Shown piece by piece: positions 34,875 to 47,295 of a stretch of DNA of 64,000 bases; within the stretch, counting starts at the first letter, position 1; the number at the start of each line of letters is the position of its first letter. The DNA is taken from NCBI GenBank assembly GCA_963965975.1, contig OZ014414.1, positions 4,749,501 through 4,813,500 of the forward strand, read 5' to 3'. The notes below the pieces were generated by a model. It did not search any database. It had not been told where the DNA came from and worked only from the letters and a program-made list of their open reading frames with translations. The position numbers were made by a program, and so were the translations under genes. Source of the stretch: Xestospongia bergquistia (Eukaryota; Porifera; Demospongiae; Haplosclerida; Petrosiidae).

Positions 34875-37800
34875 CTAAGATTTCTACTACAAACCATTAC
34901 AAGCTGATACTACAAATGCACTAAACTAATGGCTAAAGCTCATTCAATTTGAAGTCAAGCTAGATATACTAACGCACATGAAGTATTGACACTTGACTGA
35001 ATTTATTTGCCCATGGGCTGTAGCAAGGAACATTAGTGTCTCGGATTTACTGCAGAGAACACTGACAAATGATTTGGCTGAATGGAATCCAGTTCATTCT
35101 TCTGTCTTGCAAAACAGCCCTGCAGAAATAAAGTCGTGACTCGTTGGTTGTTAAAACGAAGTAATGCTGTCTAAGATTTCTAGTACAAACCATTACAAGC
35201 TGATACTGATACAAAAACAATGGGTTTACATAGGCTTGTAGTAAATAAAAACACTTTACTAATATTGTTCAGACTTCCTACATTGTACTAAATATACTGG
35301 TTACTAAAGTCTATATATTAGAGAGGAAAGGAATAGTCAGATATGTTTCCAAATGACTTATGACAGGCTTAGTTTTAGTGCATCTGACTGAATTTCAAAG
35401 TCAAGCTACATATACTAACACACATGGACTACTGTTTACGTGAACGTATTTGTTACTACTGCCTTTCCTTTTTTTGTAGCGTTTACTGCAGAGAAGATTG
35501 CAAATGATTTGGGTGCATCGAATCCAGTTCCTTCTTCAGTCTTGACATTTGCTACTAAAGAAGTAATGCTGTCTAAGATTTCTAGTACAAACCTTTACAA
35601 GCTCATTGAATTTAATGTCAAGCTAGATATACTAACACAAATGAAGTATTGATACTCTGACTCTATTTATTTGCCCATGGGCTGTAGTGAGGAACATTAG
35701 TGTCTCGGATTTACTGCAGGGAACACTGTCGAATGACTTAGGTGAATGGAATCCAGTTCATTCTTCTGTCTTGCTAAAAGCCCTGCAGAATTAAAATCGT
35801 GACTCATTGCTTGCTAAAAGGAAGTAATGCTGTCTAAGATTTCTAGTACAAACTATTACATGCTCATACTGATACAAAAGTAAAGACAATGGGGTAAAAT
35901 GGCTTGTACTAAATTAGCCTTGTAGCCAAGCTTTCGCAATAGAAAAGAACCTGGTAACTACTGTTTGCGTGTCATTGTGATGTCAATAATTACGCGAATG
36001 CGAAAGCAGTAATGACCAGGGTTTCTTTTCTATCGCAAAAGTCTGGGTACGAGGCTAGTACTAAATAAAAACAATCGTCCAATTTATTGAGACTTGCTAC
36101 AAAATATACCGGTTACTAAATTTCAAGAAGACTTACGATAGGTTAGTTAAGATACAAATGCACTCAAACTAAGGGCTAAAGCTCACTGAATTTAAAAGTC
36201 ATGTTAGATATACTACAGCACATGGAGTACTGCTTCTCTGACTGTATTTGTTACTACTGTCTTTCCCTTTTGTTGTAACGAGGAATTTCATTGTCTTGGA
36301 ATTACTGCAGAGAACACTGTCAAATGACTTCCCTCATGGAATACAGTTCCTTCTTCAGTTTTGATCCACAGCCCTGCAGAAGTAAAGTCCTTACACATTG
36401 ATTGCTAAAAGCAATGCAGTCTAAGGTTTCTAGTACAAACCATTACAAGCTGATACTGGTACAAAAGTAGACAGAATAAGTTTAAAGTCAAGCTAGATAT
36501 AATAACGCAAATGAAGTATTGAGACTTGACTGTATTTATTTACCCTTGGGTTGTAGCGAGGAACATTATTGTCTTGGATTTACTGCAGAGAACACTGTCA
36601 AATGACTTTCCTGCATGGAATACAGTTCCTTCTTCTGTCTTGCTCCACAGCCCTGCAGAAGTAAAGTCCTGACACATTGATTGCTAAAATGAAATGAAGC
36701 AATGCAGTCTAAGATTTTTAGTACAAACCATTACAAGCTGATACTGATACAAAAGTAGAGTTTAAAGTCAAGCTAGATATACTAACGCACATGAAGTATT
36801 GACACTTGACTGTATTTATTTACCCTTGGGCTGTAGCGAGGAATATTATTGCCTTGGATTTACTGCAGAGAACACTGTCAAATGACTTCCCTGTATGGAA
36901 TACAGTTCCTTCTTCTGTCTTGCTCCACAGCCCTGCAGAAGTAAAGTCCTGACACATTGATTGCTAAAATGAAATGAAGCAATGCAGTCTAAGGTTTCTA
37001 GTACAAACCATTACAAGCTGATACTGGTACAAAAGTACACACAATAGTTTAAAGTCAAGCTAGATATACTAACAAACATGAAGTATTGAGACTTGACTGT
37101 ATTTATTTACCCTTGGGCTGTAGTGAGGAACATTATTGTCTCGGATTTATTGCAGAGAACACTGTCAAATGATTTGGCTGAATGAAATCCAGTTCCTTCT
37201 TCTGTCTTGCTAAAAAAAGTCATGATTCATTGCTTGCTAAAACGAAGTAATACTGTCTAGCACAAACTATTACAAGCTGATACTACAAAAGCACTAAACT
37301 AAGGGCTAAAGCTCATTGAATTTTTAAGTCAAGGTAGATAAGGCTAAAGCTCATTGAATTGAAAGTCAAGGTAGATTGCGCTAAAGCTCATTATTGATAC
37401 TGATACAAAAGTAGACACAATAGTTTAAACTCAAGCTAGAGATACTAACGCACATGAAGTATTGACACTTGACTGTATTTATTTACCCTTGGTCTGTACC
37501 AAGGAACATTATTGTCTCGGATTTACTGCAGAGAACACTGTCGAATGATTTGGGTGAATGAAATCCAGTTCCTTCTTCTGTCTTGCTAAATAAAGTCATG
37601 ATTCATTGCTTGCTAAAACGAAGTAATGCTGTCTAGCACAAACTATTACAAGCTGATACTACAAAAGCACTAAACTAAGGGCTAAAGCTCATTGAATTTA
37701 AAGTCAAGGTAGACAAGACTAAAGCTCATTGAATTTTAAGTCAAGGTAGATTGGGATAAAACTCATTGAATTTAAAGTCAAGGTAGAGAGGGATAAAGCT

Positions 37801-39110
37801 CATTGAATTTAAAGTGAAGGTAGATATAGTAATGCACATGAAGTATTGACACTATTTATTTGCCTTAGGGCTGTAGCGAGGAACGTTATTTACTGCAGAA
37901 CACTGTTAAATGACTTGGCAAAATGGAATTCAGTTCCTTCTTCTTTCTTGCTAAATGGCCCTGCAGAAGTAATGTCCCAAGTTTTCTAGTATAAACCATT
38001 ACAAAGTCATACTCATACAAAAGTAAACACTATGGGGGTAAAAAGGCTTGTACTAAATAAAAATGCTCGACTAATTTTATTGAGACTCGCTATATATATT
38101 GTACAAAATATACCAGTTACTGACGTCTTTATATTACGGACTAGTGAGATATTATATTTCAAAAAGACTTACGATAAGCTTAGTTAAGATAACAAAACAC
38201 TAAAACTAAGGGCTAAAGCTCACTGAATTTAAAAGTCATATACTACAGCACATGGAGTACTGCTTCTCTGACCGTGTTTGTTACTACTGTCTTTCCCTTT
38301 CTTGTAGCGAGGAATTGCCTTCATGGAATACAGTTCCTTCTTCTGTCTTGCTCCACAGCCCTGTAGAAGTGAAGTCCTAAGACATTAGTTGCTAAAATGA
38401 AGTAATGCATTTTTAATGATTTGTAGTACAACCATTACAAACACATTCACGTATGATATAGGACAATACTCAAGACTCAAAAAAATCTCCACAATATGCA
38501 CATTTTATAATACATACTGCATAGACAACTTACAGGACAGGAAGTCTACACATGATAATCATATTCATAAGTATACACAATACAACAACCAACCAATAAT
38601 AATGCAGCACAAGCTGATACTGACACAAACGTAGAGACAGTGAGGGTAAATAGCGCTGAAAAAAAAATTGTGACAAACCATTACAAGCTGATACTGATAC
38701 AAAAGTAGACACAATAGATTTAAATGGGCTACATTGTACTAAATATACTGGAAAAGGACTAGTCAGATATGTTTCCAAATGACTTACGACAGGCTTAGTT
38801 CAGATAACAGATGCGCTAAACCTAGGGGCTAAAGATCACTGAATATACTAACACACAAGGAACTGCATGGAATACAGTTCCTTCTTATGTCTTGTTAAAC
38901 AGCCCTGCAGAAATAAAGTCCTGACACATTGATTGCTAAAATGAAGTAATGCAGTCCATGATTTCTAGTACAAACCATTACAAGCTGATACTGGTACAAA
39001 AGTAGACACAATAGTTTAAAGTCAAGCTAGATATACTAACAAACATGAAGTATTGACACTTGACTGTATTTACTTACCCTTGAGCTGTACCGAGGAACAT
39101 TATTGTCTCG
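34875..39110. repeat. Segmental duplication, copy 2
   Basis: Near-identical partner of 30,110-34,600. Its last 1.6 kb (about 37,430-39,000) is itself duplicated at about 39,055-40,615 (offset about 1,627), shown by the repeated block CACATTCACGTATGATATAG at about 38,440 and 40,067. Confidence 0.8.
35915..36058 (+). mobile_element. 144-bp transposon derivative (copy 3)
   Basis: Partner of the copy at 31,152 within the large duplication, with TACTAAAT on both sides. Confidence 0.8.
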
Positions 39111-41430
39111 GATTTACTGCAGAGAACACTGTCGAATGATTTGGCTGAATGAAATCCAGTTCCTTCTTCTGTCTTGCTAAATAAAGTCATGATTCATTGC
39201 TTGCTAAAACGAAGTAATGCTGTCTAGCACAAACTATTACAAGCTGATATTACAAAAGCACTAAACTAAGGGCTAAAGCTCATTGAATTTAAAGTCAAGG
39301 TAGACAAGACTAAAGCTCATTGAATTTTAAGTCAAGGTAGATACGGCTAAAGTTCATTGAATTTTAAGTCAAGGTAGATAGGGATAAAGCTCATTGAATT
39401 TAAGTCAAGGTAGATAGGGCTAAAGCTCATTGAATTTAAAGTGAAGGTAGATATGCTAATGCACATGTAGTATTGACACTATTTATTTGCCTTAGGGCTG
39501 TAGCGATGAACGTTATTTACTGCAGAACACTGTTAAATGACTTGGCAAAACGGAATTCAGTTCCTTCTTCTTTCTTGCTAAATGGCCCTGCAGAAGTAAT
39601 GTCCCAAGTTTTCTAGTATAAACCATTACAAAGTCATACTCATACAAAAGTAAACACTATGGGGGTAAAAAGGCTTGTACTAAATAAAAACGCTCGACTA
39701 ATTTTATTGAGACTCGCTATATATATTGTACAAAATATACCAGTTACTGAAGTCTTTATATTACGGACTAGTGAGATATTATATTTCAAAAAGACTTACG
39801 ATAAGCTTAGTTAAGATAACAAAACACTAAAACTAAGGGCTAAAGCTCACTGAATTTAAAAGTCATATACTACAGCACATGGAGTACTGCTTCTCTGACC
39901 GTGTTTGTTACTACTGTCTTTCCCTTTCTTGTAGCGAGGAATTGCCTTCATGGAATACAGTTCCTTCTTCTGTCTTGCTCCACAGCCCTGTAGAAGTGAA
40001 GTCCTAACACATTAGTTGCTAAAATGAAGTAATGCATTTCCAATGATTTGTAGTACAACCATTACAAACACATTCACGTATGATATAGGACAATACTCAA
40101 GACTCAAAAAAATCTCCACAATATGCACATTTTATAATACATAGTGCATAGATAACTTACGGGACAGGAAGTCTACACATGATAATCATATTCATAAGTA
40201 TACACAATACAACAACCAACCAATAATAATGCAGCACAAGCTGATACTGACACAAACGTAGAGACAGTGAGGGTAAATAGCGCTGAAAAAAAAATTGTGA
40301 CAAACCATTACAAGCTGATACTGATACAAAAGTAGACACAATAGATTTAAATGGGCTACATTGTACTAAATATACTGGAAAAGGACTAGTCAGATATGTT
40401 TCCAAATGACTTACGACAGGCTTAGTTCAGATAACAGATGCGCTAAACCTAGGGGTTAAATATCACTGAATATACTAACACACATGGAACTGCATGGAAT
40501 ACAGTTCCTTCTTATGTCTTGTTAAACAGCCCTGCAGAAATAAAGTCCTGACACATTGATTTCTAAAATGAAGTAATGCAGTCCATGATTTCTAGTACAA
40601 ACCATTACAAGCTGATACTGATACCACAGCAGACACAATGGTGGTAAAAAGCCTGTAAAAACACGTGACTTGCTACATTATACTAAATATACTTGTTACC
40701 AAAGTGTATATATTATATAGACAAGGACAGGTAAGATATTATGTTTTAAAATGACTTATTACAGGCTTAGTTAAGGTAATAAATGCACTAAAACTAAGAG
40801 CTAAATCTCACTGAATTTAAAAGTCAAGCTAGATATACTAACATACATGAGTACTGCTACTCTGATCACATTTGTTACTACTGTCTTTTCCTTTTGTTGC
40901 AGTGAGGAACATCATTATCAAACAAGCTGATACTGATACAAAAGTAGACGCAATGGGGGTAAATAGGCTTGTAGTAAATAAAACACGTGACTAATATTAT
41001 TCAGACTTGCTACATTGTGCTAAATATACTGATTACTAAAGTCTATATATTACAGAGAAAAGACTAGTGAGATATTTTTGACTTATCACAGGGTTAGTTC
41101 AGATAACAGATGCACTAAAAGTACTGATTTTAAAATTAAGTTGGGCAAGCTAGATATACACACACACGTGGAGTACTGCTACTCTGACCGTATTTGACTA
41201 CTGTCTTTCCCTTTTGTTGTAGCGAGGAACATCATTGTCAAATGACTCGTCTGTATGGAATCCAGTTCCTTCTTCTGTCTTGCTAAACAGCCCTGCAGAA
41301 GTAAAGTCGAGACACACGGTTGCTAAAATGAAGGAATGGCATCTAAATTTATTAATTTCTAGTACAAATTTGGTGCCAGTAGTCTTGCTAAACAGCCCTG
41401 CAGAAGTAAAATGCTGACACACTGTAGAAA

Positions 41431-42519
41431 TGTGGCACCACTATTGTGAACTGAGAATGTTTAGTTGATGATGGATATTGTGCCATGATAATAACAACTA
41501 TATAACTCCGTATATCTTATCTATAGTACACAATGAACATTGTCTGTCTGAATATACGTTTATTAATCAGTTGTAGAGAACAAGGGGGCAGGGGGATGGA
41601 GCCCCCCACTTTTGAAATTGGGGGGGGGCTCTGCCCCCTTACTGTTTGATTTTTGACTGTGTGATATACAAGTATGCATGATGAATTCCACTCCTTACTA
41701 ACAAACTGGGTGAAAAATAATTTGATTATTCAAACAATCAACCACCTGTATATGAATCAATGACATTCACAAATTGGTATGCTAAAGTTAATTGCTCAAA
41801 GAAGCTAAGTGTGAAAATAATCATTTCACCAAAGTGTCTGGAGTGATCAAAGCTTTTGGTACAAATATGAGTACTTATAGAGGAGAGGTCAACTGTGTTG
41901 TCACTACTGCTAAGGTATAATAATATTATTAAAGGTGCATATTGTCACATTTGAATGCAGCTTAACAACAAATTATACTATTATGAAATCGCGAATGCCA
42001 AGGTTTAGTGGAGTCCATATAAATGGAGACAATGATTTAACTGACATATTAGACAAGATGAGAAAAAGAGTGAGTGAGCTAGAGTGAGTGCATGAGAGAG
42101 GAGGAAAGAGCTTTAGTATGTTAGATACTGTCTTATAAAGTCTCAGTATATTGAATTAAAGAATACTTAATAGAGCAGTTTACAACAAATACTATCGAAT
42201 CAGCCACAGTCCCATTCTAGTAAACAACAACAGCACAACGTCTTGTAATGGTGGCTTTCAAAAAGCCATTTAGTAGAGCAGAGCAGGAGTAATTTTGCTG
42301 CAATCGCAGTTAACATTAAGGGTGTCTGTTGTTTCCTTTACAGGAAACACATTAAAAGAGGTAAAACAAATTTTAATTTCTCTGATATAAAGTACATTAT
42401 ATGCATTATCTAATATAAAGTGCTGATGATGAGTGATTTGGTATGGTAGTCCTCCTCCCAGTAGGTCAAGGCACTGCAATTCTTTGGGTACTTGTTCTTC
42501 CTAGCATAGTTGAGTACAA
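41431..42519. other. No gene; one GC-rich hairpin
   Basis: Non-repetitive AT-rich sequence. At 41,582-41,640 a G/C-rich inverted repeat (AAGGGGGCAG paired with CTGCCCCCTT, with GGAGCCCCCC and GGGGGGGGGCTC inside) stands out from the AT-rich background. Confidence 0.5.
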
Positions 42520-42744
42520 TCAAACTTGATAAAATTCATGAGAGGAGTAGTTTCGAAAACCAGCTACAGTACAAAGATATGCAAGTGCATATATTACCAA
42601 AAATAATGGATTATTAGGGCAATAAGCTGATAATAAAACACACACCAGAAGTGTCCAAGAAAAAAAGCACAAGAAGATGCCAGTAACAAAGATCTTATAA
42701 TATCCTGTCCACACATTAACTATCTGTCTAGATAATGAGAACAA
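42520..42744 (-). CDS. Hydrophobic open frame, possible membrane-protein exon
   Basis: Minus-strand frame after an acceptor-like TTATCTAG, with two hydrophobic stretches (KIFVTGIFLCFFSWTLLVCV and NPLFLVIYALAYLCTVAGF) separated by a short polar loop, ending in a stop. It could be the last exon of a membrane protein or a chance AT-rich frame. No family is recognised, and no neighbouring exons could be chained to it. Confidence 0.2.
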   Translation of the reverse strand: MFSLSRQIVNVWTGYYKIFVTGIFLCFFSWTLLVCVLLSAYCPNNPLFLVIYALAYLCTVAGFRNYSSHEFYQV

Positions 42745-43355
42745 AGAAAACTCATAAAATATTCATTATTTAAAAGTAGTATTACTGGCACTATTTGATG
42801 TCTGAGTTTGCTGTACATAGTATATCCAAAATATCTTTATAATATAATGTAGTGATACATTAGAACATCCCAGACAATTACAAAAATAGATGACTGTGAA
42901 GACAAATGACAGAAATGACTAAAGAATCTTGACTTATGACTTGTTATTTCTCAAATGTTATACTCGAAAACAGAGAAACCTAAAAATATAAAATTCTATT
43001 TATCAACTCTTATAATTCCCAATTGTAACAATGACCTGATATGAACATAACAGACTATACACTTTAGATATATGAAGTACTTCACAGCAATACTTGGGAT
43101 AAATCTGATATTCAACAGTATAATTACCACTAGTTATATGTACAGATTGCAATTGCAAATTTATTTTTACTGAAAATAAGCGTAACCTATTGCTTTTACT
43201 AATTCTAGCTATATCACCTTCACTTTCGTAATACATTAGTAATTAATAGTATTATATGTAGATATTTTTCATAACTATGCAACCTGTATACACTGTATTT
43301 AAAATTAAATCAATTTGCAATGAATTCTCTTTTACAGTTTTGTTACATAATTTAT
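42745..43355. other. No gene seen
   Basis: AT-rich sequence without open frames of note, repeats or splice-consistent exons. Confidence 0.5.
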
Positions 43356-43363
43356 ATGTATAG

Positions 43364-43845
43364 CAGGCATGGGGTCAAATACATTGAATAGTATTTAAAT
43401 ACAAATACAAATACTCTCAAAACATGAAATACAATATACAAATACAAATACTTCTAGCAGGAATGTATTTCAAATACAAATACAAATACTTTGAAAAGTA
43501 TTTAAATGCTTTCCAAATACTTCTTTATACTATCCCAGCAGGAAAATCCCCATTATTTGCTTTACATATAATGAACTAATCATTACAAATTATTGATAAT
43601 CTCTTCAAATGTTTTGTCAGTTAGGCAACATTGATCAGGGTAGGAAAAACTTTTCCTACTATGCTGAATAGTCTTTCCACAGAAACAAACAATTTAGAAA
43701 GGAGTATTTAAAGATTTCATGAAGTATTTCAAATACAAATATAAATACTTCCTGTTTCAAAATTTCAAAATACAAATACAAATACTCAAAAAAAGTATTT
43801 AAATACAGCTAAATACAAATACTCATATATTTGACGCCAAGCCTG
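43364..43845. mobile_element. 482-bp hAT-type non-autonomous element
   Basis: Ends are CAGGCATGGGGTCAAATAC and TATTTGACGCCAAGCCTG, imperfect inverted repeats starting CAGGC. A perfect 8-bp target duplication 'ATGTATAG' lies at 43,356-43,363 and 43,846-43,853. Both facts are typical of hAT transposons. The interior is built of repeated AAATACAAATACAAATACTT and its complement AAGTATTTAAAT, giving strong foldback potential. No coding capacity. Confidence 0.85.
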
Positions 43846-43853
43846 ATGTATAG

Positions 43854-44894
43854 TATATAATAATGGATCACATATGATCTGTTTTGTAATAATGAACCGC
43901 TTCTGTCAACCTGTTTCTATATGTGATACAACTATTTGAGACTCATGCAAGATATTTGTGTGTAATTTAGTCTATCTTTAAATCTATAACCACATTTTCT
44001 TTGAATCATTTAAGTGTTAATTAAGTGTGTGTAAGCCTGCCTCATTCCTGATTTCTGTAATAGTTCTTATCTTTGTTCATTGTCCTTCCATTTAGTTTGA
44101 TCTTTGTTCTTTATTCAATTTCAGATAAATACCTGATTTTGTTTGTTCCTGACTGTATCAATTTCGTTTAAATACAACTTCTACTTAAACTTAGTTGTGA
44201 CGAGAACAGAGCTGCATATCCAACTGCAGTCTTGCCATAGAACTATACAAAAACTTTCAACAGTTACTAGTGACACTGATAGTCTAAAAGGCTATATAGA
44301 AAAGATTCTCCATATTTTCAAATGTAATGTCAAAGTTTATGTCACAAAGAGTGTGACATAATTCTTTTACAACTTACTAAAGTGTTTTGTATAGGCTTAT
44401 TTAACTAAAGTCACCATTGCCATTTTCTTATTTGTAGAATTTATTTTTTCAAGAGATTAGAAGTATTTGGTAAGGTGCTATTTTTGCACATTACAAACGT
44501 TTTAGCGCTATATTCAATATTGTCCAGTAAAAATGGTACTTTTATTTGGCTAATGGTTGATTAAGGCATTACAAACATTTGTTGATCATTTGTCTTTTGT
44601 GCATATTGCTAAAAATAGAGAAAAGGGAGCTTCATTATTGTATTGTCAAAATAACTTAAATCCCAACTTATGTATTGTTAGTACTCATCAATAGACCTGA
44701 TTTAATAACATTATTTAATATATTTGGGTTGATGTAGCCAGCACTTTACCATGACTGTTTGATTTTATAGAGATAAGGTGAGCTTGTATTCACTTCTTAA
44801 CTTTTTTCTGGAGCAGAAGAAATTCCTCCCATGGGATTTCCATGTGATCCTGTAATGTGTTTTAATGCTTAGTGATTTTTTTGTTAGTAGGTAT
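43854..44894. other. No recognisable gene
   Basis: A 72-codon plus frame at 44,143-44,361 exists but has no recognisable motif, no clear splice borders and AT-rich composition. Nothing else is seen. Confidence 0.4.
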
Positions 44895-45215
44895 ATTGTG
44901 TAGTGGTTGCTAGTCGATAAACTGTAGACGTTGTTAGTAGATAGACTATAGAGGTTGCTAGTATGTAGGCTACATTGTAGAGGTTGCTAGTAGATAGACT
45001 GTATAGGCTGCTAGTGGTTATGTATACATTGCTTGCAGAAGTCTCTTGTAAGTAGATTGTAGTGGTTGCTAGTAGAAAATTTGTTGAGGCTTTTAGTAGA
45101 AAGACTGTAGAAGTTGCTAGTAGGTAGGTTTATAAAGGCAAGTAGTAGATAGACTTTAGAAACTGCTATAGTAGATGGACTGTAGAGGTTGCCAGTAGAT
45201 AGATTGTAAATGTAG
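44895..45215 (+). repeat. Minisatellite, about 28-bp unit
   Basis: About eleven degenerate copies of GTAGAGGTTGCTAGTAGATA followed by GACT. Confidence 0.8.
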
Positions 45216-46425
45216 AGGAACCATAAGCTTAGACGTTGATTCAGGAAAGTTAGAAAGAAATGTGGTTGTAAAATCCACAGTGGCCATAATATTTGTGCCA
45301 ATAGCGGCAATACTGTGTTCATGATATTTGATATACACATACAATACAGGTAGAAGGTACACATATCTTATTGTCTTGTAATTTTTATGTTTTACTGAAG
45401 AATGAAGTGTTCTGATATAATTACATTTTCTTAACAACAGTAATTGATCAATAAATGTATAGGGTTGATTTTGCTAAAGACAAATGTCTTCATGATTTTG
45501 GTATAAAATTAAATCAGGAGATAACATAAATTGTCGGAGTCCTGGTTGCAGTAAAGCTAGAGTATAGAGACAAAAAATGTTACTCCAGAAAAAAAATTTG
45601 AGAGAGAATCAATTCTTTGAAGGAATTAAGAATGTTGAGTGTTGTGGAATTATGAAATAGATATTTTTTGAAAGTGTAGTCTAGTAAGAATAATACTATA
45701 ATATATATCATTCCACCTGGCATGTTTGCATCTTATAACTAGGTAGTACTAAATTTGCTATGAATTATTTTTATGTACATACACATGTATTGCATATGTT
45801 AGCTTTGCATCATATTCTGCAACAATTTGTAATCTTGTGAAGACTTTGACAAGTACTATCTAGAAAGGCCATCTTCAATTGTAAAGATTATTTGGGATGG
45901 TGCTATTGGAATTGGGTAATTGACTTTGAACACACAAAGACCATAGCTGATCAAATATACATGAAAAGCACATACTTCTGCTATGAAAAACTTTCAAAAT
46001 TAACTTAAATTAGGTGGCACAAATTCATTCATTTTAAAGGACTTTAAGATAAATTTTAAAATAATATATTTATGTACATAAAGATTCCAGGAGCTACACG
46101 AGTGACATCTCAACTTCAATTATATGTATAGCTTTCTTAGAAATAGGCACATTAAAGAGATGTTTACATGGAGATAAAATAAATTTGTCTATACCAGCTG
46201 TAAGACAAATGCTCTATATTAAGGGTACTACCCTCTCCTCTTGCTAGATTTGTTAAGATGAAAATAAAATATAAAGAACGGGTCAAATCATGAAAAAGAA
46301 ATAAATAAAATTCAAATTTAACTTTTCTAAATTCCTTTTAAATTTTAACAAAATCCCAAACAACGTTGTTGCCTTAAACACAGATTTGACAAGAAAACGA
46401 TATTTATTAATTGCTATCCTTGGGC
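45216..46425. other. No gene seen
   Basis: AT-rich sequence with stops in all frames and no repeat that I can detect. Confidence 0.45.
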
Positions 46426-46433
46426 CTTGGCTG

Positions 46434-47287
46434 CATAGGCGTATTTAGACCTGGGCCAGCACAGGCTTTGCCCGGGTAACCAGATCAAAATTAATTACAT
46501 TTTTTCAAAGATAAATTTATTGCTTTTATTTACACAAAAAGATTAACCGCTAACACATGCCATGTATGACTTCACAGTTAGCAATTAGCACCTCTTTTAT
46601 GAACTGTGATCTGAGTCAGACTGAGTGCCAATATGAAAAGACTCTTGTAGACTTGGGCCTCTAGTAATAGTAGCAGTAGTGGTGTAGGCTGGTCCATCAA
46701 AAAAATCATACAATGTTCCAGAGAGTGAGGAATATGACAGTGGAAATGACAGCAATGAAGAAATTGACAGAGAAATTAGAGGATTAAATGATCAAGATGG
46801 TTAGCTGTGAATTTAATAACGAAGTAGTTTGAAATTATTCTTTCTACTTTTCTTGTACTCTGCAGACACAGATGGTGATGGTATTGATCTACAGATTCAT
46901 AGGGTATAGGTAATGATATATCCACAATACCAGGAGTTAACGTACATGTACATGTTGGTGACGTAGCATCAACCTCAAGCCGAGAGTAGATGGTCCTGCA
47001 GACATAGCTAAAGATAAATCCGAAAAGCCTATTCACCAGTCGGCATTGATTTTCCACTTTCTGTTTTAGTCGATTGTTTAAACCTAGATGGTACCAAGCA
47101 ACAGTAGGTTTTCTAGTATAGCAATCCAAATGATGCATTCATTCAGAACGGGTTCAGGGACAGGAAACATACCTTGTTTTTGGTTGAGTAAAAGTTTAAA
47201 ATTGTTAATAACTATTAATAACTACTAATTCATAATGATGAATAATTAATAAGCCCTGGTACTTTTAGAGACCTAGATACGCCTATG
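46434..47287. mobile_element. 854-bp DNA transposon with perfect 8-bp target duplication
   Basis: Terminal inverted repeats CATAGGCGTATTTAG and CTAGATACGCCTATG. CTTGGCTG is duplicated at 46,426-46,433 and 47,288-47,295. An 8-bp duplication fits hAT and a few other superfamilies. A 120-codon minus frame (47,138-46,776) lies inside; I do not recognise it, and no transposase motif is visible, so the element is probably non-autonomous. The perfect flanks suggest a fairly recent insertion. Confidence 0.85.
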
Positions 47288-47295
47288 CTTGGCTG

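Larger units (their letters stand above)
21340..41430 (+). repeat. Array of about 40 decayed copies of a spliced mini-gene module
   Basis: Units of about 280-550 bp share a plus-strand order. A start-like ATGGAGTACTGCTTCTCTGAC comes before GTATTTG. Then come a 35-base intron-like stretch with TTACTACTGTCTTTCCCTTT and acceptor TTGTAG, a 104-base core starting CGAGGAACATCATTGTC and ending CCTGCAGAA before GTAAAG, an acceptor TTTCTAG, and 48 bases starting TACAAACC and ending ACAATGGGG before GTAAA. Finally a TATTACAG acceptor precedes AGAAAAGG, which runs to a TGA. Joined, the consensus phases agree (22+104+48 bases). Shorter units lack the last exon. Every individual copy I read carries a stop, indel or lost splice site. 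Core copies occur from 21,430 to 41,235. I do not recognise the peptide. Confidence 0.8.

Noticed and set aside
33980..40405. Minus-strand frames of 77-82 codons repeated at 34,027, 38,530 and 40,157
   Set aside because: They are the same antisense stretch copied by segmental duplication. Hydrophobic and AT-driven, they cross several splice-like borders of the plus-strand module and show no domain.
42270..42479. 69-codon minus-strand frame
   Set aside because: No motif, no consistent splice borders, AT-rich composition; best explained by chance.
45011..45437. Two overlapping minus-strand frames of 93 and 117 codons
   Set aside because: Most of their length is the 28-bp minisatellite read in antisense, giving repetitive YSLST/LLTS peptides without a motif.
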